Assembly (NCBI GenBank): GCA_002405835.1
Contig: DHMO01000002.1
Coordinates: forward strand, 12,081-76,080
DNA: 64,000 nt
Source of the DNA: Lentisphaeria bacterium UBA4640
GTDB taxonomy: Bacteria; Verrucomicrobiota; Lentisphaeria; Victivallales; UBA1829
Direction of reading: 5' to 3'
Numbering within the stretch: the stretch's first letter is position 1; each line of letters begins with the position of its first letter. Below, one piece after another: positions 40,573 to 49,220 of this stretch. A program made the translations under genes and the position numbers. The notes under the pieces are model-generated. The model was not told the origin of the DNA, did not search any database, and saw nothing but the letters and a program-made list of their open reading frames with translations.

Positions 40573-41661
40573 TTACAGGTACTTTCCGAAACCTTCGCGG
40601 TCGCCGAATTTTGCAAGCAGAGTTTTGATTTTCGGTGCGCTGGAGACAGGTGCGACGAGGACGGCGTCGGCGGTCTTGATGAGAATCATGTCCTTCAGGT
40701 CGATTCCCGCAAGCACGCCGGCGCCTTTTTCCGTGTAGGCGATGCAGTTCGTGCAGTCGAGAAGGAGGTTGGAGCCGGAGCTGACATTGTCGCGCTCATC
40801 AGGTTCCAGGTGATTCCGCAGAGCTGTCCAGTTTCCGATGTCGTCCCAGTCGAATGAAGCGTCCTTTACGATGATTGCGGAGGCGTGCTCCATGAGCGCG
40901 TAGTCAATGGATATTTTACGGATGTTCCGAAATTGTTCGCGGAGTGTTGCATCGAATGCATCCGTTTTCCATGCGGCGGCAACGGCTTCCGCAAAGGCGA
41001 GCAGATCGGGGGCGTTGCGCTCCATTTCCGCGAGCAGAACGGGGAGGGGGAAGACGAACATGCCGCTGTTCCACTTGTAGTTGCCTTTGGCGAGAAGTTC
41101 CGCAGCGGTTTTCTCATCCGGCTTTTCGAGGAAGCGGGCGACGCGGTGGACGCCGTTTTTTGAGTCGATCGCATCGCCGCACTCGATGTAGCCGTAGTCG
41201 GGGCTTGGACGCGAGGGGATGATGCCGACTGTCGCAAGAGCGTTGCGCTTCACCGCATATTCCATGCAGATCTTGAGGTCGCCGAGCATGGCGTTCCGGT
41301 TGCAGATGAAGTGATCGGACGGGAGGACGAGTATGACGGGGTCGGCGGTTTTTGCTTTTGCCTTGACGATTCCCGCCGCGAGTGCGACACATGGCGCCGT
41401 GTCGCGTTTGCACGGCTCGCCGATGATGTTTTCGGGCGGGAGCTGAGAGCAGAGCGTGCGGATCTGCTCCTGGTAGGAGCTGTTGGTGATGATGAAGATG
41501 TGGTCATCCGGAATGAATCCGTTGAGACGGAGGACGGTTTGTTCGAGCAGCGTTTCACTGCCGAATAAGTTGAGAAGCTGTTTGGGTTTGTCTTTTCTGC
41601 TTCTCGGCCAGAAGCGCTCGCCGCTTCCGCCGGCCATGATGATGCAAAAAACTTCCTGCAT
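40573..41661 (-). CDS. manC: Mannose-1-phosphate guanylyltransferase
   Basis: The enzyme makes GDP-mannose from mannose-1-phosphate and GTP for envelope polysaccharides. The 362 residues have the nucleotide-binding start MAGGSGERFWPRSRKDKPKQLLNL (residues 10-33), VLPSDHFI, FLEKPDEKTA and NSGMFVF. It contains the transferase part and a short C-terminal region but no phosphomannose isomerase domain, so it is the single-function type. The ATG at 41661 has AGGAAAATC upstream. Its promoter lies at 41745-41773. Confidence 0.94.
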   Translation of the reverse strand: MQEVFCIIMAGGSGERFWPRSRKDKPKQLLNLFGSETLLEQTVLRLNGFIPDDHIFIITNSSYQEQIRTLCSQLPPENIIGEPCKRDTAPCVALAAGIVKAKAKTADPVILVLPSDHFICNRNAMLGDLKICMEYAVKRNALATVGIIPSRPSPDYGYIECGDAIDSKNGVHRVARFLEKPDEKTAAELLAKGNYKWNSGMFVFPLPVLLAEMERNAPDLLAFAEAVAAAWKTDAFDATLREQFRNIRKISIDYALMEHASAIIVKDASFDWDDIGNWTALRNHLEPDERDNVSSGSNLLLDCTNCIAYTEKGAGVLAGIDLKDMILIKTADAVLVAPVSSAPKIKTLLAKFGDREGFGKYL

Positions 41662-41744
41662 TTGGTGATTTTCCTGTTTTCGGACGGCTGAATCAGGCGT
41701 GCCAGCGAGCCCCTTTTTTGCATGCCTGAAGCAGTCTTTCCGAT

Positions 41745-41773
41745 AACTTAACAGCAAAACGGGGAAAAGTCAA
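41745..41773 (-). promoter_or_regulatory. Promoter for manC
   Basis: On the minus strand TTGACT (41773-41768), 17 bases, TAAGTT (41750-41745). Confidence 0.55.
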
Positions 41774-41792
41774 GAGCGCAACAGCGTTTCCC

Positions 41793-42515
41793 TTACATTT
41801 TCGCATGAACCCAGGCGGGGAACGCATTGTTGCGTCCGTTCAGCACGCCGCGGGCATGTTCCGGATATGGATAAAAACGGCGGACCAGTGACCAGAAACG
41901 GAGCGAATGATTCATCTCCGTCAGGTGGCAGCCCTCATGAATGATTACGTAGCGCACAATCTCCGGCGGGAAAAAGAGGAGTCCGGCGTTGAGCATGATC
42001 TTGCGTTTCGAACTGCATGTTCCCCACGTGCTGCGGGCAAGTCCGATCCCGAAGCCGGAGGGGGCGAATCCGCATTCCGCACAGACCTGTTCCGCAAACG
42101 GGAGAAGCTCGGCTTTCGCTTTGCGTTTCAGCCACTCCCGCAGAGCGGAAATGCACGCCGCATCGGTCGAAACATCGCCCGAAACTGTTACAACGTCAGT
42201 ATCCTGGCGTGCACCCGTCCAGAGGGCTTCCAGGGGCGTGTAGACAACGGCAAGCGTTTCGCCCGTGAATGTGAGCGCAATGTTTTCCGGACGAGCCGGA
42301 AGGGGGACTGGACGCATGGCGCGGAGGGTCTGCTCCAGCCATCCTGTCTGGGCACGGAGAAAAGCGAGCGCCGATTCGAGCGGAACGAATTGCGGGATGA
42401 CCAGTTCCGGTCCCGCCTGTGTCACGCGGAGACGGATTCTGCGCGCCCGGATGGAGCGGCGGATGGTTACGGTTGCTGTTTTGCCGCCGGGAAGTGTCAG
42501 TTCAAATGGATTCAT
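41793..42515 (-). CDS. YgjP/DUF45-type zinc metallopeptidase
   Basis: The 240-residue protein has RRSIRARRIRLRVTQAGPELVIP at its N-terminus and the WLM/SprT-like zinc motif HEGCHLTEMNHSLRFW (residues about 196-211) near the C-terminus, where two His residues of HExxH and a later His bind zinc. The WGTCSSKRKIMLNAGLLFFPPEIVRYVIIHE block is standard for the family. It is probably cytoplasmic. The substrate is not known in general. It lies 60 bases after a membrane-protein gene on the same strand, with a terminator between them. Confidence 0.88.
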   Translation of the reverse strand: MNPFELTLPGGKTATVTIRRSIRARRIRLRVTQAGPELVIPQFVPLESALAFLRAQTGWLEQTLRAMRPVPLPARPENIALTFTGETLAVVYTPLEALWTGARQDTDVVTVSGDVSTDAACISALREWLKRKAKAELLPFAEQVCAECGFAPSGFGIGLARSTWGTCSSKRKIMLNAGLLFFPPEIVRYVIIHEGCHLTEMNHSLRFWSLVRRFYPYPEHARGVLNGRNNAFPAWVHAKM

Positions 42516-42524
42516 TGCTGCACA

Positions 42525-42551
42525 AAAAAGGACAGCCGGAGCTGTCCTTTT
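42525..42551 (-). terminator. Rho-independent terminator after the two-helix membrane protein gene
   Basis: On the minus strand GGACAGC, loop TCCG, GCTGTCC, then six T bases (42529-42524). The plus strand also has four T bases after the stem, so it could work both ways. Confidence 0.8.
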
Positions 42552-42575
42552 GAAAATATGGATTCGAGAATCCGA

Positions 42576-43358
42576 TCAGCGTCTGTTGAAGAGGGAAGGA
42601 TATTTCTTCGCCATTTCAACAAGGTTTTCCGGAGTGATGAGAATGTAACGGGCGGCGAAAGCCTCTTTGAGATCTTTCGGAGCGTTCTTCTCGAAATCTT
42701 CCTGTTTCAGATCGGGACGCATGACAACGGCGCCGGCGATGATGCCCTTCTGGATCTGTTCGCCGAGATAGTTGACGTCGGCATTGATGAGAACGAGCTT
42801 CGGACCGTTCTTCTGGGTCCAGACGGAGAGTCTCTGCATCTGGCCGGGGTCATAGGGGAGGCTGAGAGTCATGACATAAACGTCGGTTCCGGCGTTCTCT
42901 TTGAAGAGATCGTTGAAGTACTTGGCGTTCATGTACTCTTCAACCATTCCGCCGCCGTTCTCGGGAACATCGTAGGGGAGCCCCTTGACGGTGACCGTTG
43001 CGCCGGTGATGTACTTCTTGACATAGTCGACGAGTTTGTTCGGCTGCTTGTCCCAGGAGTTTCCGCCGGAAGCGACGACGATAACGTTTTTGCCCGCGAA
43101 TTTCTGGGAAACGAGTTCGCCCGCGGCCTGAGCGGATGCTTCACTGAAGCGGTCGTAGCTTGCGAGGGCTTCTTTCATTTCACGGGAGGGTCCGCCGAAG
43201 GAACCGGTGTCAACCATGAATTTGCCCGCGCAGATGACGACGACGATCAGGCAGAGAATCGCGATAGTCTTGGCGTTCGGGTTGGTTTTCTGTTTCTTTG
43301 CGCATACAATCATTCCGATGAATGCGACGATCATGATAGCGATTGTTACAATTTCCAT
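42576..43358 (-). CDS. Membrane-anchored protein of unknown function
   Basis: The 260-residue protein has two transmembrane helices at its N-terminus (residues 1-20 and 31-50) joined by a basic loop (CAKKQKTNPNAK), then a soluble domain of about 200 residues. That domain contains NVIVVASGGNSWDKQPNKLVDYVKKYI and VLINADVNYLGEQIQKGIIAGAVVMRPD, an alternating alpha/beta pattern. I do not recognise the family; the soluble part has a vague likeness to periplasmic-binding or phosphosugar-type folds. It has its own promoter (43420-43447) and terminator, so it is a single-gene unit. Confidence 0.75.
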   Translation of the reverse strand: MEIVTIAIMIVAFIGMIVCAKKQKTNPNAKTIAILCLIVVVICAGKFMVDTGSFGGPSREMKEALASYDRFSEASAQAAGELVSQKFAGKNVIVVASGGNSWDKQPNKLVDYVKKYITGATVTVKGLPYDVPENGGGMVEEYMNAKYFNDLFKENAGTDVYVMTLSLPYDPGQMQRLSVWTQKNGPKLVLINADVNYLGEQIQKGIIAGAVVMRPDLKQEDFEKNAPKDLKEAFAARYILITPENLVEMAKKYPSLFNRR

Positions 43359-43419
43359 CTTTACAATCCTCTCCTTCTTGTTTAGTCTTCAGGCATTCTG
43401 AAAAGATGTTCTGTTTACG

Positions 43420-43447
43420 AATATAGCTTCTATTCAAGACATTTCAA
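43420..43447 (-). promoter_or_regulatory. Promoter for the membrane-anchored protein gene at 42576-43358
   Basis: On the minus strand TTGAAA (43447-43442), 16 bases, TATATT (43425-43420). Confidence 0.55.
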
Positions 43448-43465
43448 CAGCAAAATTGCAGAATT

Positions 43466-44476
43466 CTAAAAAAAATACGATTTTTTTTTGCCGGAAAGCA
43501 TGAAAAGACGTGCTTTTTCGCCGTTTTTCTCGAAAATCAGAGGGACGGCGTCGAGTTTTTCCCCGCGGAGCTGACGGCGGAACGATTCGAGCCACTCCGT
43601 CTGCGCCGCCGCCATGTCCAGTTCGCGGATGCTCAGTTCCGCTTCGTCCGGAAGCGGAACGGCTTCGTACCAGAGGGAATGGCGGATTTCCCGGTTTCCT
43701 TCCGTGTGGCTGAACTTGGAGCTGCCGGAAAGAATCTGCCTGCTGCGGCGCTTTTCCCAGTCGCGGTCAAGACGTGCATTGTTGAGCCGCACCGTTTCGC
43801 GGAAGAACGGCTCGGCAGGCTGGGAGAGAATGCGGCGCCGCTCAAGACGCTGAATCAGCTCGTCATCCGGGACATCCATCCGGAGCGGAAGAAGCCAGCT
43901 GAGGATGTCGCGCAGATCCTGTTCATCCAGATTGTTTTTCCGCCGGATTCCATACGCGTCAATGAGTGCATATTCGTTTGTTTCCGGGTTGAGCAGAACA
44001 TTCCCCGCGTGGAAATCGGGATGCGTCAGCGAGTTTTCGCAGAAACGGAACGTGAGGTCAAAGAAAGCGTCGAGCCAGAGCTGTTTCTTTCCGCTGTCGA
44101 AACGCGCATCGGTGTACCAGTATTTGAGCGCGGAAATCCAGCCGTCGAGCGCGCGGGAGACGACCGCCGAGCTTGCGCCGCACCGTCCCCACGCGAGATA
44201 TTCGGCGCAGGGAATGCCGCATTCCACCAGGAGTCTGCCGGATTTATATTCCGATTGCGCTTTGGAGAAGAACCGGTTGCGGAGCCGGTTCAGCAGTCCC
44301 GGTTTGCGTTCGATTTTGACGAAATATCCGCCGTTTTTTCCGTTTGCGCGGCAGACGGAGCGGACGGCATTGTGTTTGACGGGGTGTGCGAGCAGTTCTC
44401 CGATGGAATCCGCCCACGGTTCGAGGACCGCGGGGTTCTCGGTAAACCAGGTCCAGTCGCCGCGCCACACGTTCAT
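43466..44476 (-). CDS. Kdo/WaaP-type lipopolysaccharide kinase-like protein
   Basis: The 336-residue protein has a protein-kinase-like fold of the Kdo kinase/WaaP group. It shows GGYFVKIERKPGLLNRLRNRFF (the ATP-anchoring Lys), the catalytic loop LTHPDFHAGNVLLN (residues about 176-189), and ALIDAYGIRRKN in place of the usual DFG-type block. Such enzymes phosphorylate lipopolysaccharide core sugars at the inner membrane. The ATG at 44476 overlaps the stop of the DUF502 gene (ATGA), so it is the last gene of the phoH-to-kinase cluster. The family assignment is by motif only. Confidence 0.78.
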   Translation of the reverse strand: MNVWRGDWTWFTENPAVLEPWADSIGELLAHPVKHNAVRSVCRANGKNGGYFVKIERKPGLLNRLRNRFFSKAQSEYKSGRLLVECGIPCAEYLAWGRCGASSAVVSRALDGWISALKYWYTDARFDSGKKQLWLDAFFDLTFRFCENSLTHPDFHAGNVLLNPETNEYALIDAYGIRRKNNLDEQDLRDILSWLLPLRMDVPDDELIQRLERRRILSQPAEPFFRETVRLNNARLDRDWEKRRSRQILSGSSKFSHTEGNREIRHSLWYEAVPLPDEAELSIRELDMAAAQTEWLESFRRQLRGEKLDAVPLIFEKNGEKARLFMLSGKKKSYFF

Positions 44477-45150
44477 TTTCCCGCCTGCAGTTTTTTGCCG
44501 GGGAGAATTACTCCGCCGCTGACGATCAGGGTCATTGCTTCGGAAACGCTCATTTTCAGAATTTTGCATTCATGCTTCGGAACGAAAATCAGAAAACCGC
44601 TGGTCGGGTTCGGCGTGGTCGGCATGAAGATGCTGTAGACTTCCTCCTGCAGATCTTCGTTGACTTCGAACTTCTCTTCGTTGAAGTTGGTGATGAAGCC
44701 GATTGCGTAGGAGCCCTTTTTCGGGTATTCAAACAGCGCAACCTGCTTGAAGAGTCCGCCCTGTGAAGACTTCACGGTTTCCCCGATCTGTTCGCAGGTG
44801 GAGTAGACGATCCGCAGGAGCGGCAGTTTCAGGAGCAGTGCCTGCATCCAGCCGATGAACTTGCGTCCGAGCGTGATTTTCGCAATCTGTCCGATGACAA
44901 CCAGAAGGATGAGAATCAGGAGAATCGTGGAGATCCGGATGACGATCGGCCAGGCGGGGAAGTTCGGAAAATGGGATCGGTCGTAGAGTGTCACCGCCCA
45001 GTCGGTCAGCGCGGAGATTCCCCAGTATGCGACCCAGACGGTGATGAAAATCGGAATGACGATGAAGAGTCCTCCGATCAGGGAGTTGCGGATGCGGGCG
45101 GCAATGCCTGGGTGTACGGTTTCAGCGGGAAGTTCAGTCATTTTCATCAT
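44473..45150 (-). CDS. DUF502 family membrane protein
   Basis: The 225-residue protein has two transmembrane helices (residues about 25-47 and 69-92) and the family's motifs PLLRIVYSTCEQIGETVKSS, FKQVALFEYPKKGSYAIGFIT, and IFMPTTPNPTSGFLIFVPKHECKILKMSVSEAMTLIVSGG. The function of DUF502 proteins is not established. The start overlaps the end of the corC-like gene by 17 bases, and the stop overlaps the kinase-like gene. Confidence 0.9.
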   Translation of the reverse strand: MMKMTELPAETVHPGIAARIRNSLIGGLFIVIPIFITVWVAYWGISALTDWAVTLYDRSHFPNFPAWPIVIRISTILLILILLVVIGQIAKITLGRKFIGWMQALLLKLPLLRIVYSTCEQIGETVKSSQGGLFKQVALFEYPKKGSYAIGFITNFNEEKFEVNEDLQEEVYSIFMPTTPNPTSGFLIFVPKHECKILKMSVSEAMTLIVSGGVILPGKKLQAGK

Positions 45151-46414
45151 CAGGCACCGAGAGTTTGAGTTTTTGAATTTTGCGTTTGTCCGCTTTTACG
45201 ATTTCCGCGCGGAAGAGTCCGGGCGCGGTGAATGTTTCGCCGGTTTCGGGAATGCGTCCGAGTTCGGCGCAGATGTAGCCGCCGATGGTGTCCGCATGTT
45301 CCGAATCGGGAATGTCGATATCGAGAATTTCATTGACGTCGGAGACGGATGTCCGCGCTTCGAGCAGGACGGAGCCGTCGGGCAGGAGCTGCGGTTTTTC
45401 AATGGTATCCTCATCGCTGTCATACTCGTCGCGGACGTCGCCCACGATCTCTTCAATGATGTCTTCAAAGGTGACGATGCCGCTGGTTCCGCCGTACTCG
45501 TCGATGATGACGGCGAAGTGGTTGCGGGTGCGCTTGATCTCCTCCAGCAGCTCATCGACGGCTTTGGTTTCGGGAATGAAAATGGGGGTGTGGATCATGC
45601 CGGCGAGACTCTTTTTCTCGGGCGGAATGGCGAGGAAGTCTTTGGCGTAGATGATGCCGCGGATTTCATCGATGGTGCGTCCGTAGACGGGAATGCGGCT
45701 GTGTCCGGAGGCGACGAAGGTCTGAATCGCCTCTTCGATGCTGGAGGAGAGCGGAATGGCGGTCATGTCGACGCGCGGGGTCATGATCTCTTTGACGGAC
45801 ATGTCCTGGAGATCGAAGATGCCGCGGATCATGCGTTTTTCGCCCTCTTCGAGGTCGCCGTCGGGCTCGTCTTCCATCATGTCGAGGATTTCATCCTCCA
45901 GGCTCGCCTTGTCTTCCGGTTCCGGGGCGTCCTCCATCATTTTTTCCATTTTGCGGTTCAGCAGACCGAACAGCGGGGCGAGGGGGGCAAGAATGATGCG
46001 GGCGAAAACGAGCATCACGGGGACGGTCATTTTGATGATGAACAGGTCGGCGCGCGGCAGAAGCAGTTTTGCCAGCAGGTCGCTGACCGAACAGAGCAGA
46101 ATGATCGAGACTGCAAGAACGAGCATCTCCACGTATGGAACTTTGAGTCCCAGGAGACCGTCGAGCGAGGCGGATGCGAAGTAGACCGAAACGGAGAAGA
46201 CTGCGGCGATGACGAACAGCAGCAGTTTGAACAGCATGCGGATCTGGTCGTCGCGTTCAAGCCATGAATCCAGTTTTTCCGCAAGTTCGGGGTTCTTCTC
46301 TTCAATCTTGCGGACGCGTCCGCCGGAGAGATCTTCAAATGCGTCAAAGACGCAGGAGAGCAGCATGTAAAGCACGCAGCTCGACGGAATCAGAATCTTG
46401 AGAGTCTCATTCAT
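45134..46414 (-). CDS. CorC/HlyC-type CBS-domain membrane protein
   Basis: The 426-residue protein has N-terminal transmembrane helices (about 5-22, 62-84, 95-116, 128-150), an acidic linker, two CBS domains (about 205-320; IMTPRVDMTAIPLSSSIEEAIQTFVASGHSRIPVYG; HFAVIIDEYGGTSGIVTFEDIIEEIVGDVRDEYD) and a C-terminal CorC_HlyC domain (ADTIGGYICAELGRIPETGETF). This is the CNNM/CorC family linked to magnesium or cation efflux. It sits next to ybeY, phoH and the HD-domain gene, the usual neighbourhood. Confidence 0.9.
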   Translation of the reverse strand: MNETLKILIPSSCVLYMLLSCVFDAFEDLSGGRVRKIEEKNPELAEKLDSWLERDDQIRMLFKLLLFVIAAVFSVSVYFASASLDGLLGLKVPYVEMLVLAVSIILLCSVSDLLAKLLLPRADLFIIKMTVPVMLVFARIILAPLAPLFGLLNRKMEKMMEDAPEPEDKASLEDEILDMMEDEPDGDLEEGEKRMIRGIFDLQDMSVKEIMTPRVDMTAIPLSSSIEEAIQTFVASGHSRIPVYGRTIDEIRGIIYAKDFLAIPPEKKSLAGMIHTPIFIPETKAVDELLEEIKRTRNHFAVIIDEYGGTSGIVTFEDIIEEIVGDVRDEYDSDEDTIEKPQLLPDGSVLLEARTSVSDVNEILDIDIPDSEHADTIGGYICAELGRIPETGETFTAPGLFRAEIVKADKRKIQKLKLSVPDDEND

Positions 46415-46425
46415 GGGGTCTGGTC

Positions 46426-46911
46426 TCAGAGACCGAAAATCCTTTCAAAGTTAAAATCTTTTTCAAGCGCGGCGAGAACCTGTTTTTCGCGCCGGCGCAT
46501 TCGGCGTTTCTTTTCGGGAACGAGGTCGTCCTCTCCGGCCGCGTGGAGCAGGCCGTGGGACATATAGAGCGTGACTTCACGCGAGTAGGGCAGCCCGCGT
46601 TTTTCCGCTTCGCGGCGGGCGACATCGGGACAGACGTAGACTTCCACGTCCGCTTCGAATTCGTCGTCCTCCGTTTTCGGAAAGTCGCATCCGGGCGTGC
46701 GCAGGTCGAAGGAAATGACGTCGGTCGGCCCTTTGTGCTGCAGAGCGTCCCAGTTGAGTTCCTCCATCTTGGCATCGGGCATGAAGACCACGGCGACGTC
46801 GAGGCTGTCAGGCAGACCCGCCGCGAGCGCCGCTGCTTTTGCCAGTCGTTCAAGAGTCTTTTTGTTCGGCCGCTTTTCTTGCTGCCGCATCCACGAACAG
46901 ATCGTTCTCAT
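46426..46911 (-). CDS. ybeY: Endoribonuclease YbeY
   Basis: YbeY is a metal-dependent RNase for 16S rRNA 3'-end maturation and ribosome quality control. The 161-residue form starts at the ATG at 46911, which has AAGGAGG upstream within the previous gene. Motifs are LNWDALQHKGPTDVISFDL and the metal site HGLLHAAGEDD (His119, His123, Asp129). It overlaps the 3' end of the HD-domain gene by 62 bases; a downstream ATG at 46890 or a start at 46947 would change that overlap. Confidence 0.88.
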   Translation of the reverse strand: MRTICSWMRQQEKRPNKKTLERLAKAAALAAGLPDSLDVAVVFMPDAKMEELNWDALQHKGPTDVISFDLRTPGCDFPKTEDDEFEADVEVYVCPDVARREAEKRGLPYSREVTLYMSHGLLHAAGEDDLVPEKKRRMRRREKQVLAALEKDFNFERIFGL

Positions 46912-49219
46912 CCGGCGTTGCCTCCTTGGGATAAGCCACCCGCGCATGAAGCATGGCGGTGAGCGTGTTTACAAAACTTTCTTTTATTGTGGTGAGTTCC
47001 TTGAATGTCAGGTTCGCAGCGTCGAGCTGATGACCGAGCATTCGCGAGAAGATGATTTCGTTGACCAGTTCTTCAATTTTGTTGTGTGTGGGTTTCTGAA
47101 GTGAGCGCGAGGCGGCTTCGCAGGCGTCCGCAAGCGAGAGAATCGCGATCTCTTTCGTCTGCGGAGTCGGTCCTTCATAGCGGTAGTCGTGCTCGTCGAC
47201 GTTTTCTCCGGAGTCCTGAGCCTGCTTGTAGAAGAAGCGGACAAGGTCGGTTCCGTGGTGCTGCTGAATGGCGTCGCGCATGAGTTTTTTCAGTTTGTAT
47301 TTGCGAGCGAGTTCAAGCCCTTCTTTCACATGATTGCGGATGATGAGCGCGCTGATTTTCGGCATGAGTTCGCGGTGTTTGTTTTCGCCGTTGTCGTTCT
47401 CGGAGAAATATTCGGGCTGGGCGAGCTTGCCGACGTCGTGGAAGAGCGCGCAGACGCGTGCCTTGATCGGATTCGCGCCGATCTCTTTCGCAGCCGCTTC
47501 GGCGAGCATGGAGACGACGAGACTGTGATGATAGGTTCCCGGCGCTTCAAACTGAAGACGCTTCAGAAGCGGATGATTGTAGTCGCTGTAGAGCAGGAGG
47601 GACATGTTGGTCGGGGTGTCGCAGCAGACTTCGAGGATGTAGAGTGTGACCTGCGTCACACCCGCCGTGAGCAGTCCGGTGGTGAAGGGAAGCAGGATGC
47701 TCCACGGGAAAAATTCGCGTCCCGGAACCGGAATGTCGCGCCAGATGAAGAGCAGACCGATTGCCAGCGAGGTCAGTGAGACGGAGAGGAACCCGTAGAT
47801 GAAGTAGTTGCGGTAATTGACGCAGCGGCGGACCGCATACGAGGCAATGGCGCTGATCATGAGTCCCATGAGCACGATGTGGAAGGAGCCGTAGACCGAA
47901 AACGCCGCAATGACGGAGACGAAGAGTCCGGCGAACAGCGCGGTTCTCATTCCGTAGATGCAGGAGAGGATCATCGGTGCGAATCCGAGCGGGAGAGCGA
48001 TGCAGATCAGCCACGGGGGAATGGATTCGATTTCTCCGAACACCAGGAACATCCGGTAAGTGAGGACGTTCAGGAGAATTGAGAGGACCACGACGAATCC
48101 GATCATCCGCACGCGCTCCGCACTCTGCAGAATGTCCGGATTGATATGGTGCAGATAGATTCCGCAGAAGAGCAGAATGAAAAGTGTGGTCAGCAGGGAT
48201 TTGCCCGCATGGTCGATCAGTTTCCCCGCATCCTGCCGGATATTGTCCCGCTGAATCCGCGAGATTTCCCGGTATTCCGCCAGAATTTTCTTGTTTTCCT
48301 CAGTCAGCTGTTCACCGGTTTTGACGATGATGTAGCCGCGGAAAATTTTCCGGATGACGGGCTTGACTCCCGCCATGGCTTTCTCTTTTTCCTTTTCGGT
48401 GAATGATTTGTCTTCGTGGATTTCAACCTGTTCGAGCAGCGGTTTCAGAAGGTCGGAAAGAGCGCTCAGCGTTTCTGCCTTGTCCGCGGAATTGAAGGTT
48501 TCCAGCGCGTTCCCGCTGATGACGGAAGCCGCTTCGGCTGCGGTCGGGATGTCCTTCCGAAGGAGCTGGTCGTGAATCCGTCCGTAGCCGTCGATGATGC
48601 GCAGGTATTTCGGCGCCTGGTCGCTGTTGCGTTCGGCGGCCGGGATGATTCCGTTGCTTGCCGCGATGTTCAGCTGTTTCTGAAGAGCGAGCGTGAGCTG
48701 TGGTGTGGTGGCGATGAGATAGAGCCGTTTGAGTTCGGTTTCAGGAAGCGCGGCGATGCGCTTGCCCTCGGACGTGTCGGAAGCGATGTGCGGCTGTTTT
48801 GTTTTGAGCGCGGTTCCGCGGGACCGGATCTCCTGCAGGAGCTTGTCGAGTTCTCCGGAAATCTGCTGTATCTTGCTGTTGTCCAGACGGCAGTAGAGCG
48901 GAACTTTTGCTGCGGCGGAGTCGCGAAGCTGTTTCGTTTTGTCGCTGTCTTCGTAATCGAAATCGTTCTGAACATAGATGGTTGAGAATGCCGGCTGATC
49001 TCCCTTGAGATCTGGAGGCAGGGGCCGATAGAGCTGGTGCATCATGGAGAAGACGCTTGCGGCAAGGACGAGGAGCGCCATGACGGTCCATGCCGCGGGG
49101 CGGCTGTTCATGAGGTGCCTGTAGAGAGATTCCCTGCGGTTGACTTTGCGCGAGGTATTGAGCATTCCGCGCTGAGCCATCTTGCGTTTGGCCAGAATAT
49201 TCCGTATAAAGGAAAACAT
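46850..49219 (-). CDS. pgpH: PgpH/YqfF-type 7TM-HD cyclic-di-AMP phosphodiesterase
   Basis: The 789-residue protein starts with a basic cytoplasmic stretch and a transmembrane helix (about 48-66), then an extracytoplasmic 7TMR-HDED domain (about 70-350), seven transmembrane helices (about 365-560) and an HD hydrolase domain. The HD motif is FEAPGTYHHSLVVSMLAEAAAKEIGANPIKARVCALFHDVGKLAQPEYFSENDNG, with later metal ligands in IRNHVKEG and IQQHHGTDLVRFFY. PgpH proteins degrade c-di-AMP. GGGAGGAATAAC precedes the ATG, one base after the phoH stop. A c-di-AMP cyclase gene is not in this window. Confidence 0.9.
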   Translation of the reverse strand: MFSFIRNILAKRKMAQRGMLNTSRKVNRRESLYRHLMNSRPAAWTVMALLVLAASVFSMMHQLYRPLPPDLKGDQPAFSTIYVQNDFDYEDSDKTKQLRDSAAAKVPLYCRLDNSKIQQISGELDKLLQEIRSRGTALKTKQPHIASDTSEGKRIAALPETELKRLYLIATTPQLTLALQKQLNIAASNGIIPAAERNSDQAPKYLRIIDGYGRIHDQLLRKDIPTAAEAASVISGNALETFNSADKAETLSALSDLLKPLLEQVEIHEDKSFTEKEKEKAMAGVKPVIRKIFRGYIIVKTGEQLTEENKKILAEYREISRIQRDNIRQDAGKLIDHAGKSLLTTLFILLFCGIYLHHINPDILQSAERVRMIGFVVVLSILLNVLTYRMFLVFGEIESIPPWLICIALPLGFAPMILSCIYGMRTALFAGLFVSVIAAFSVYGSFHIVLMGLMISAIASYAVRRCVNYRNYFIYGFLSVSLTSLAIGLLFIWRDIPVPGREFFPWSILLPFTTGLLTAGVTQVTLYILEVCCDTPTNMSLLLYSDYNHPLLKRLQFEAPGTYHHSLVVSMLAEAAAKEIGANPIKARVCALFHDVGKLAQPEYFSENDNGENKHRELMPKISALIIRNHVKEGLELARKYKLKKLMRDAIQQHHGTDLVRFFYKQAQDSGENVDEHDYRYEGPTPQTKEIAILSLADACEAASRSLQKPTHNKIEELVNEIIFSRMLGHQLDAANLTFKELTTIKESFVNTLTAMLHARVAYPKEATPDENDLFVDAAARKAAEQKDS

Positions 49220-49220
49220 G